NCBI GenBank assembly: GCA_004352715.1
Contig: SCFE01000037.1
Location: forward strand, 1,926,590-1,990,589
Length of the DNA: 64,000 nucleotides
DNA from: Hofstenia miamia
Lineage: Eukaryota; Xenacoelomorpha; Acoela
Direction of reading: 5' to 3'
Below are positions 55,330-64,000 of this stretch, piece by piece; within the stretch, counting starts at the first letter, position 1; every line of letters starts with the position of its first letter. The notes under the pieces are model-generated. The model made no database searches, was not told where the DNA came from, and was given only the letters and a program-made list of their open reading frames with translations. The translations under genes and the position numbers were made by a program.

Positions 55330-57600
55330 AACCATTGAGTTCTTATCTCTGGCAGGTAGAAGCTCGACTTGTAAGCCTCAGGGGAAGATCGTGCATCTCT
55401 AGAACCCTGTCGCAGTGGAGGCAGAATTCCATACAGTAGATTTTTGGATCCGCAATAATTTGGTTAAAAAGCTTAGTGTCCTTTTCCTTGATAAGATCTT
55501 GCAAAGTAAACATATTCTTTATGAAACCAGATTTTAAAGCCCTCTTAAACATTCTGTTTATCTTATTGCTCTCCACAACAGAAGCTCCACCATACACAGT
55601 TAAAGAGTACATAACTTTACTTAAAATCCCAGAAATAAAAAGTAGATTAAATCCAGCGGCATCAATATTGTATTGTTTGAGTTGACGGAGCAAATATAGT
55701 TTTCTACTACAGTCTTTCAAACGATTTTCTATGCTCTTTACTTTTAAATTACTTTGCAAATAAACTTTTAGAGAGTTAACTTGTTCAATACACTTTATAC
55801 TAGGCGGTAGTGCGATTTGAGATAATAAGCAAACCATCTCTTGCGTCTTCTTAAAACATTTAATTCGAATCACACCAATTTTCAAGCGAGGGTAACTCTT
55901 GCAATGCCAGATCTGGCTGATTATCATAAACAGGGACAATTAATGTTCCATCATCAGCATACTTTACTAGGGTGGTATTGGGAAAGTAAGGCTAGAGGTC
56001 GTTTATAAATAAAGCAACGGCCCGGAAACGGTTCTTTCAGGAAATATCTCTATTGACGCATAAATAATTTGTTTCAGCCCCATCATAAACTACTCATTTG
56101 GTATAGTAAGCAAACTTAACTTCTGCATCAATAAATTATGTCAATGGCCTTAGAGAAATCGATAAAAAACATTCGTACAAGTTTACAGTGGAGATTATCA
56201 AGATGTCTCCTTACTTCGTGCTGCATTTTAATTAAGCTAGTCTCAGTGGGGCTCCTTTTACAATAAGCAAATTGATTTTTGCATAGAACAGACTCTACCG
56301 CTTTTCCCAAAGACTTTCTAACAATTACTCTCTCAAAAACCCTGGTAAGTATAGTTGTAATTGAAATTGGTCGAAAATTACCCAAAGTTTTAGGGTTAGC
56401 TATTTTTAGCAAGGGTAGGATATTTGCGTGCGCCAGTAGTTTTGGAACCTTACGTTCTTGTATTGATTTGATAAAAATGTCATCGGAATATTCTTTTAAT
56501 ACCCGTAAAGGTCTGGTCCAGTGGCAGTTTTCTTTAAGGATTTTTACACTCTATGTACATCTAGAGCAGAAATCCAAAGATTGTCTCTCCCACCAGCCGT
56601 CAATTTTGGCGGGGCAATGTACTGGTCATCCGTATTAATCTTTACAAAATGTACATTCAAGTCTTCAGCTGTCACATTTGTTAAATTAGGTCTAGACTCT
56701 GGTACTAAATCTTTTATTTTTTGCCACCACTTTGAAGTACCTCGATTGTTTTCTGCAAACAAACGTGCTTTGTTTTTCACAATCAACTCCCAACACGGTC
56801 TGATAAATTTCTGGCTTCGGCATACCTTTTGCGCTTCAAATACCGAGTCCGTCGCTTAGGCCACGGTTAGACTAGTGATTTTCTCAAAAGTGATCTATCA
56901 CATTTTGAGTGAATCGCACGTCTAACCACCCGAGATAATTAGCGATGTGACGATCACGAAGAAATCGTGCGCGTTCGATTTTCTTGTGATCGTCACATCG
57001 CTAATTATCTAGGGTGGTTAGACGTGCAACGCTTTCAAAAGTGACAGATCACTTTTAACCAATCACCTAGTCCAACCGTGGCCCTAAGTAAGGTTTTTAT
57101 TAAATGGGAAATGTACTCCGAATCTCTGCTTGACATTTTTGCTGTCATTGTGGGTACACACAAATTGCATCAATGTACTGAAATAATTATCATAGCCCGA
57201 ATCAACATCATAGTTCAAAACTTCTTCCCAAGATATTGATAAAAAAGCACTTTGTAAAGCTTGTTTGTTCTGTCGTCGGCGGTCAAGCATAGTAACTGTG
57301 TGTCTCGATGTTGTACAGCGATGAGGTTCTGCAGAATTAACAAAAATTGCTTTGTAGTCACTTTTTACCACTGACTCGTAGACTTTTGCCTCAAAATACC
57401 TATGTTTGTTTGTGAGAAAAACACCAAGCAAATTTTCTCCCCGAGTTGGATTTTTTACTATATTGGTCACTTGTAAATCGTTATACCAGTCCGTTATGTT
57501 CAGGGAATTAATATCTCCTGTTATTATAACAGAACAGTTACGGCCACCACATTCCGTCTGATACTACTGTACCAATTCAGAAATTCAATCTACCAAATCT
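55330..57600 (-). pseudogene. LINE D: endonuclease and RT remnant, split by a foldback MITE
   Basis: On the minus strand the order is: VIITGDINSLNITDWYN (G-D-x-N) near 57500; frame 57084-57470 with NPTRGENLLGVFLTNK and VKSDYKAIFV (SD-H block with Y); frame 56544-56786 with NNRGTSKWWQKIKDL; frame 56128-56412 with NFRPISITTILTRVFERV, KNQFAYCKRSPTETSL and MFFIDFSKAIDII (motif A). A motif B remnant SGPLLYL-INDL follows near 56010, then KYADDGTLIVPVYDN (motif C) near 55955. Frame 55343-55939 has LKDCSRKLYLLRQLKQYNID. Frameshifts lie between most frames. It is a family distinct from LINE C and the CR1-like copies. Confidence 0.8.
56856..57087. mobile_element. 232-bp foldback MITE
   Basis: The ends are TTAGGCCACGGTTAGACTAG and, in complement, TTAGGGCCACGGTTGGACTAG. 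Almost the whole element is one long palindrome: TCTAACCACCC, AGATAATTAGCGATGTGACG and GATCAC each recur inverted around a centre near 56972. It interrupts the LINE D linker between the endonuclease and RT. Flanking duplication is unclear because the ends themselves are TTA/TAA. Confidence 0.85.
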
Positions 57601-59206
57601 TGTGATACATAGTCTGCCTATACGTATCGAACTTTCATTGTATGATGAAAAAAAGTGAAGTACGGAATATTTTTATTAGTCAGTACACGAATAGTATTTG
57701 CAAATGCTGAGTACGTTATTCGACTAACAATTCCTCGCTGCCAACAAATCATTTGTAATTTGTTTTGTATAGATTTGTTAGAAATAGCTCAATACAATTA
57801 GTTCCAGTAGAGTAACAATCGGCCAAAATAAATTTGCAAATTTCAAAAATAGGTAGTATTTCTAGATTGGATATATTGTTTACCATGCCATTATGCGCCA
57901 TCTTATGGATACCATAATGAAATGGTAGAAACAAATTTATGGAATCCAAAAATTTATTGTTACATATACAAAATGTCAATTTAATTTCTAGAAAATTGTA
58001 AAATTTAGCGTCATATATCTTACATTTATAATAATTCTATGGGTAGATATTTAATTTACAGATTGTTTTGAACAAAAAAAAAGCTTTTTTGATGAGATAA
58101 CAACTTTTATACGTTTTGCAAGTGTTTCATAAGCGGCTTAAGTAGATTGTAAACAAGTACTAAAGTTGGAGTTGTTCCTCATTTGTAACAGTTGATTGCA
58201 ATTGATTGCTGACGGTAATTTGTTTCCCATTTTTCATGTTTGCGCCTAACCCGGTTTCCGAATGTTTCAAAATCATTCTGCGACCTAGTGAATTGCTTAT
58301 GCATTGTGATATCAGTACAATTTCATATAATACAAAAACGGTTGTCTTTTAATTGCAGCTTGCAATTTTGTATTCATTTCATTAAATTATATCATACGTA
58401 CGTTTTACCATCATTAATACTTAATTGATATTTCAATTATTTCAATAATTGGAAATCGATTAAACTATTGAATAACTTAAGAAAATTCCCTTTATGTGTT
58501 GCATAAGAAAAATTGCCAATAATTTGCAATTACTTAAGATTCACTATAAACGTTCTCATTTACAGCTAAGAATCTTGTTGAAACATGTAATGAAGCATTA
58601 TTGTTCTGTCTAGTAAATTTATAGGGTTAGGGTTATTTCATTCCAGTTATTGCCGAAAGTTGATAATAATCTATTGCGTGAAAGGCAAAAATCGAATAAT
58701 TTATTGAACTAGAAAACATCTTTGAGCGTTGCATTAAAAATTGCGCGCCACTGCCCTTCTTATCCGAAACTAGGAATGAACCATTTGGAATGAAATGCTT
58801 ATGAAATTATATTTTGCTAATGTGAAAATAATTTGAACACGTTTTCTATATTCTTTAATTTGTGAAATAAACTGCATTATATAGTACTGCTAACAAACAC
58901 AAAAGAAAAATAAGGCATTAATTCAAATTATGGCAAGTTATAAAATAAAACTAAAGGTACTTTTTTGCAGCACAGCCTTAGTACTGAGTGATACTCAGTC
59001 CTGTTTTTTCTTCTGTTAAGAGGTGGATCTGTGCTGGGCTGAATTGGCCTGAGTTATTGAAAAAGATGGGCTGAAATTGCAAAAAATAGACTATTACACT
59101 ACAGTTGTATTGAATGCTATATAATTTCTTAAATAACTTTTTAAAATTGTACATTAGTATCACATATTCTTGAAAAACTCCAATTAAACTTTGCAATTTC
59201 TGTATG
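57600..59206. other. AT-rich DNA without recognised features
   Basis: A 76-aa minus-strand ORF (57749-57979) is not recognised. The remainder shows no coding signal. Confidence 0.4.
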
Positions 59207-59404
59207 CAGGATTTATTAGAAGTTTCTAATATATGCAAAACTGGTCAACAAAGCCGTGAAATTGTAGAAAATTTCTTAACAAATGGAATTGAAATTAAAT
59301 CGGTTAGGCCGGATTCCGGGCCGGCAAGAATTGGGCCTAAATTTTATGATTGGAATTATCAAAGGAAAAAAGCAAAATTTAAAGATCAACCTACTACAAG
59401 ATAA
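59207..59404 (+). CDS. Possible terminal exon of an unrecognised protein-coding gene
   Basis: A pyrimidine-containing run ending TGTATGCAG precedes an open frame, DLLEVSNICKTGQQSREI, then NFLTNGIEIKSVRPDSG, PARIGPKFYDWNYQRKKAKF and a short polar tail to the stop at 59404. The composition (mixed charge, few stops, W/Y/F spaced as in globular proteins) is unlike the surrounding AT-rich noise. I do not recognise the family. It may be the last exon of a plus-strand gene whose other exons lie elsewhere or are too short to see. Confidence 0.4.
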   Translation, partial: QDLLEVSNICKTGQQSREIVENFLTNGIEIKSVRPDSGPARIGPKFYDWNYQRKKAKFKDQPTTR

Positions 59405-59507
59405 AGGAAGTGTTTCCTATTGAAACTAGGAACCGTTAGGACATTAGTCTCCGTTTGAGACTCTTCTAACCGCCTGGAACACGGAGCGCAAAGTGTGTTA
59501 GCCAGTG

Positions 59508-59509
<2 letters not shown>

Positions 59510-59546
<37 letters not shown>
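59510..59546. repeat. (TA)n microsatellite
   Basis: About 18 TA units followed by GTGTGTGTG. Confidence 0.85.
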
Positions 59547-59556
<10 letters not shown>

Positions 59557-60131
59557 ATGCAATACTCCGTAATTAAAACCTTATTGTGGACTAAAAGGAC
59601 ATGCCCACCTAGGTTCACGACCGTTGTTCAATATAAAGCTCATGACTCTCTAACTCACACTGAAAACAAAAGTTTGTTATAATATAAATATAAGTTTCCA
59701 AACATAATTTGTGCAAAGTAAATATTAAATTTTACTCAACAAAACTATAACGGTGTTGTAGCATTTGTTAGTACCCTAATACAAGCAAATATACCTGAAC
59801 CAAAATACTAAAACATCTGCCCTAACCCAAAATCGGGCCATCATAAAATGTGGTCGCCTCATTTTCTTTCTTCATTCTCTTTGCACCTTGCACTACTCAA
59901 AACAGTATGTTTTAATGCATATTTTCTTTAGAAGACAAATAGAAGACTCAATTGCGACCCCAATTGAAATCCTGCTAAGTATTTCGATATTTGGCTGCAC
60001 TTTGTATGAAATGGCTTCATGTAAGGGCATCGCTCATAGCTCCTTCTTTTCATATTAACATTTACGTTTTTCAACAAATAACTAGACTGGGAAACCTATA
60101 AGCTGCTTTGCTACATTCTCAAAGTGGGCTC

Positions 60132-60135
<4 letters not shown>

Positions 60136-60200
<65 letters not shown>
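60136..60200. repeat. (TA)n microsatellite
   Basis: More than 30 TA units. It produces a spurious Ile-Tyr ORF on the minus strand. Confidence 0.9.
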
Positions 60201-60204
<4 letters not shown>

Positions 60205-60513
60205 CATATGTATATTGCTCTCTGTACAATGGAAGTGTCGATTTAAGCGTACAGAGAGCGAGTTAGGTAAGAAATCCCATAGTACAAAAAGCGAGTTATA
60301 AATCCATGAAGACGAAAAAACCAACAAAGTTTTTACTGCTAAAAATATGAACACTACTCAAATTCAATAGTCAGTGGGAGGGGTGGTTAGGGGGCTTGTG
60401 GAGTTATAGCCCCCAAAATGCAATATAGCCATCCCCAAAACTTAAAAAAAATGCTTATAAAATACAAATGCATCGTTTTGATCAATAATAGAATGAATGC
60501 ATAAATTTACAAG

Positions 60514-60552
<39 letters not shown>

Positions 60553-61080
60553 TTTTTCATTAAGAGTGAAATATTTTCAATGATTAGTAATTGCTATTAA
60601 ACTCTTAAATGTACTTATTATCGAAATTTTGCTGCAAGTTATTGACAATTACGATCAGTTAAAATTCCATTGTGGATCACAATTTTTTCTGGTTGGGATT
60701 ACTATATTTAAGAATTCAAATTAAGCTATGCCCCTATGCAAAGGCTTAAGGAGACATGAATATTTTGGCAGCAATTTAGTCAAACGTATTTTAGATCTTT
60801 TGAAAATCGCTTATGTGTTTTCTGAGCTATGAGATACATCAAAGATTGATGTGTCAATATGACCGTAGAATTGGCGGAACAAAAAATGTTCATGTGAACT
60901 GTAGGTCGCGGCTTGTAAAAAATTAATGAGCTGCAGAATGAAGTAACCTGTCAATAGTTTTAGTTAATATTATCATATATTATCAGTTTGTTTTGCAGCT
61001 TGCATTCAACAAACTATTCCAGTCTTTTAAAATTATATTGATTTTTCTTGCTTATATATATATATAATATATATAAATAT
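60201..61080. other. AT-rich DNA with a (TA)n run
   Basis: A second (TA)n lies at about 60517-60549. No genes supported. Confidence 0.4.
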
Positions 61081-61084
61081 ATTT

Positions 61085-61315
61085 ATATCTCCCGCTAAGT
61101 GTTTTTTAAAAACCTCATCTTAACCGCGTTTCCTTAATTTACCTCCCCCCATGGTAAATATATTTAAGTTCGAGAGAATACTGCGGGAGCAATGAATAAA
61201 AAATAGGTTTTTTGGGTACAAAGCGGGATTCCCGCTAAATGCCTTAGAAATTTCAGACCGTTTCCCGCCAAATGCCAGGTTTTTGCATTTTCCATAGCAA
61301 AAAGCGGGAAAAATA
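61085..61315. repeat. Cluster of CCCGCTAAATGCC-like motifs
   Basis: Short blocks recur in the plus strand: TCCCGCTAAGTG (about 61089), TCCCGCTAAATGCC (about 61229) and TCCCGCCAAATGCC (about 61265). Inverted GCGGGA blocks lie at about 61183, 61221 and 61303. AGCGGGATTCCCGCT at 61220-61234 is a perfect palindrome. The G+C of these blocks stands out from the flanks. This may be a degenerate small transposon or a regulatory cluster. Confidence 0.45.
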
Positions 61316-61320
61316 AATAA

Positions 61321-61346
61321 ATATATATATATATATATATATATAT
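61321..61346. repeat. (TA)n microsatellite
   Basis: About 13 TA units. Confidence 0.8.
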
Positions 61347-61835
61347 TGCATTTATGGATTAAATCGCTTAAAAATTAACATCTGTATATTGACAGTTTTT
61401 TAGGTTGGCTTCTTAATGTTTTCTTGAACGTGTTGTGCACCATTAATAATAATATTGTAAGTGTAATTTGTTATTGTTTGATTTATTTACAATGCACACA
61501 ATATTAAATCGTCATGAATTAGCTTTTAATTTCTAAAATTATTAATTCATATTGTGCGTTAGCATATTTAGTTTAATTAGGGAGGAATTAATGCCAAACG
61601 CCTTTAAGCGAGAGTATCAATGGCAGAGCTGGTAAAATTGCTGGTACCAGCATTCATGGAAGAATGGCCAACACTATTATTATACCACAAAATGAATAAG
61701 CTTTAGCTTTGATTCTCAATATTTGCATTTCATTTTATTTGTATCACATACTGTAAAATCTTCCATATTGCGCTGAATAGAAGATAATATTCTAAAATGA
61801 GAGCTTATTAAGGTATTGAACACAATGGCCAGTGA
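61347..61835. other. AT-rich non-coding DNA
   Basis: No supported feature. Confidence 0.35.
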
Positions 61836-62033
61836 TTGGGATATTTAATACTAAAAGAAAATACCGGCATTGGTATATATTGTCAGCAAAAATGCAGAAC
61901 ATGCTATATATGCATCAACATCAGAAATGCCAAAACAAAATCGATAAAACGGGAGCTTTGCAAAAAAACGTGCAACTGCAGTGATTGTTTAAAATCAAAG
62001 TGCAGCTTGCGACATGTATTTATTACTATATAG
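61836..62033 (+). CDS. Short Cys-rich ORF, unrecognised
   Basis: 65 aa with ten cysteines: IYCQQKCRTCYICINIRN, then LCKKTCNCSDCLKSKC. The spacing C-x3-C-x2-C-x2-C resembles the Cys cluster before the GIY-YIG domain of some Penelope-like elements, but no GIY-YIG follows. It could be a remnant or a chance ORF. Confidence 0.25.
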   Translation: MGYLILKENTGIGIYCQQKCRTCYICINIRNAKTKSIKRELCKKTCNCSDCLKSKCSLRHVFITI

Positions 62034-63209
62034 TATGATATCACTTCTATGTGATTTAGTTCCCTTAAATGTAAAAATAAGTCAAAAATTTTATGTAACA
62101 AATCAGTTTTAATAAAAAATAATAAAAAAGAATGAGAAAAATTAACAATTTATTTTTATGTTTAGACGTATGCCTAAATAATGTCACTACCACATTCAGC
62201 TGGAATATGATCTTAACTCGAATAATTTTTTCTATTTTATATAATTTGGGGTCTTAGCTCAAGTCACATTGCAATTAGAAATGTTTTAGATACATGAACT
62301 TAAATATAATATCTACATATCTCACCTAACCGTATGCAGCCACTATTAAGGCTTACAAAGAAACTATGTTTCTTGTTGGCCGTAAGCATCTGTAAACTAA
62401 CGTAAATATTGTCCATAGTTTTTGTCAAGCTTTGATGAGCCGCCTTTGCAATAACAGGCGTTCAACCAGGGCTGTGTATTGTGCACATTATACAGTACGA
62501 GCTTGTCTGGTCTACTGCTACTAACTGCTTTAGCCGCTAAAATAGTTTAAAATTATACTCCCAACAAATTACTACTGCTAGTAGCAAGTTGTGCTATAAT
62601 AATGTTAATTTGGCGGGTAAAAATATATAAATGCAATTATTTGAATCATTGCTTAAATTTGTTGTTGATCTCACTATTAACTCATTGGCAATGCAATAAT
62701 AATTACTAAATAACAATCTGCAATTATCAGTAATTACAAGATTCATATGTATCTGTGGTTTTTATCAGAAAAATATTATAAGAAAAGTTAGACACTCCAA
62801 TAAACACTTGTATATTATGAATTAATAACCGGTTTTTGAAATTTAGTTCAATTTATTTGATTTAGCTGCTTGATGTTTTTTTTCACACTACCAGCATTCT
62901 GCTGGTACGATCCCTGGTCATTTGTCATTTTCAATAATGTTATTGATAGACCAAAAATCTTTGCCATCACTTTTTTCAAGCAAATTTTTATGGATTGAAT
63001 TAATCTCTATATGTGTTACGTTTTTATGGGCTATTGTAACACTAGCACTGCACGTGACCAGCAAATAAGCTGAATGGTTTTTATTTTCTCTCGCTTAAAC
63101 TTCATTATTTGTTCCGAGTTGTATTTGATATTGAACATATACCAAGAATTTATTTTTAATATTAAACATGTGCCAAGAATTTTTATTTAATTTCAACAAA
63201 TTCCAACTA
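62034..63209. other. AT-rich DNA without recognised features
   Basis: Nothing supported in about 1.2 kb up to the mariner-type terminus. Confidence 0.4.
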
Positions 63210-64000
63210 TACAGTGTGTATCAAAAGTAGCTTGACTTTCCAAATTACAATAACTTATTACTTATATGAAAAAAACAATAATGTATGCAAATAAACAAAC
63301 TCTAATAAAGGGAATTACAGATGTATTCAAACAAATGTTCAAATAGTCCTCAATTCTGCTCAATAGTAAGTTCACATCTTGGTATCATATTCTGGACAGC
63401 TCGATGTAATTCATCAGTGTTAAGTGAATCAACTTCTTGTATGAGTGGACTCAGGTTAGGTGATCTAGGAGCTCATACATAACCAAAACCTCTGCCAATA
63501 ACACGCTCAGCTGGCAACTGAGTGCTGATGAAATCCTTGGCTTGTTTGGAGTAGTGTGGTGGCGCACCATCATGCTGAAAAATAACAGACTGCATTTTTC
63601 GTTTCTGTCTTAGTTGTGGAAACATATGGTCACGGAGCATATTGGTGTAATTATCCTGATTTACTGTATCCGGAAAGAAAAATGGCTTTAGCTCATAATT
63701 TGCACTGAATACCATCCACACACATAATTTTTCAGGGTGCAAGCCTTCTGTTATTACTTGCCGAGGGTTCTCAGACACCTATATGGTACAATTATGACGG
63801 TTGACCATTCCATGCATATAAAAATAGGCCTCATCTGACCAAAGCACATTATTGAGCAAATTAGCATTAGCTAAAATCCATTGTGCAAATTCGAAACGAC
63901 GATGATAATCTGATTCAGTGATAGTTTGATGCAAGGCAATTTTGTATGTCCGCATACCACATGCTTTAAGAATTCGACAAACACTTTTCTTTGGAATTGT
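63210..64000 (-). mobile_element. Mariner-type element, cut by the window end
   Basis: The downstream terminus is CTATACAGTGTGTATCAAAAGTAGC (plus strand from 63209), a typical Tc1/mariner-type inverted-repeat end. The transposase fills the rest on the minus strand and continues past 64000, so the other terminus is not visible. Confidence 0.75.
63330..64000 (-). pseudogene. Mariner-type transposase, partial, inactivated
   Basis: Read on the minus strand from 64000: SVCRILKACGMRTYKIALHQ, FAQWILANANLLNNVLWSDE (first catalytic D), then YMHGMVNRHNC and a stop. VSENPRQVITEGLHPEKL and CVWMVFSANYELKPFFF follow, then VIFQHDGAPPHYSKQAKDF (second D), GRGFGYV, another stop, and APRSPNLSPLIQEV. The third acidic position (usually D in S-P-D-L) is N. 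Two in-frame stops and that change show it is dead. Confidence 0.8.

Noticed and set aside
60082-60354. 90-aa ORF on the minus strand
   Set aside because: It is mostly Ile-Tyr repeats produced by the TA microsatellite.

Overview
The window is AT-rich animal nuclear DNA dominated by transposable elements, with one recognisable host gene. That gene is an ABHD17-type serine hydrolase (depalmitoylase family), minus strand, three exons between 45400 and 54725. Its sequence, the spliceosomal introns, and the mix of CR1/L2-like LINEs with esterase ORF1, Penelope, Tc1/mariner, hAT and P-superfamily elements suggest an AT-rich invertebrate. A cnidarian such as Hydra would fit, but the species cannot be fixed from the sequence. 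There are two runs of N (40122-40644 and 51254-51381) and one isolated N (38597).

Layout. 1-1743: AT-rich DNA with an ~84-bp minisatellite. 1744-6300: nearly complete CR1/L2-like LINE (minus) with an SGNH-type ORF1 and an ORF2 broken by one frameshift. 8495-9657: Penelope fragment with GIY-YIG domain, fused to a second LINE family (called LINE C here). LINE C continues at 20921-21640. Between its halves lies a ~10.1-kb P-superfamily DNA transposon (10829-20920) with THAP and transposase remnants, long inverted arms, and a related 5.2-kb non-coding element nested in its left arm. 21640-25950: pieces of a CR1-like LINE flanking a degenerate RT element of the VQQGDP type. 26169-28367: nested Tc1-like elements. 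29080-29950: C-terminal fragment of another retroelement. 31141-39570: a stack of nested insertions. A CR1-like LINE lies inside an older one, bounded by a 42-bp target duplication. It was itself interrupted by a 390-bp hAT-type MITE and by a younger CR1-like copy with an intact 1035-aa ORF2. 39757-42588: long RT ORF with an N-terminal zinc finger and a C-terminal nuclease-like block, crossing the first N gap. 44340-44760: hAT transposase C-terminal fragment.

45400-54725: the ABHD17 gene. Intron 1 is only 40 bp. Intron 2 is ~8.4 kb and holds a Tc1/mariner fragment and a truncated LINE C copy. 55330-57600: another LINE fragment interrupted by a 232-bp foldback MITE. 57600-64000: mostly AT-rich DNA with TA microsatellites, an orphan exon-like ORF, a Cys-rich ORF, and a mariner-type transposase that runs off the end of the window.

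The elements do not form a pathway. Their value is stratigraphic: who inserted into whom can be read directly. The points most worth a second look are the THAP/P-type composite, the repeated 2A-like NPGP motif after a hydrophobic N-terminus in the CR1-like ORF2s, and the RT family with a C-terminal nuclease-like domain.
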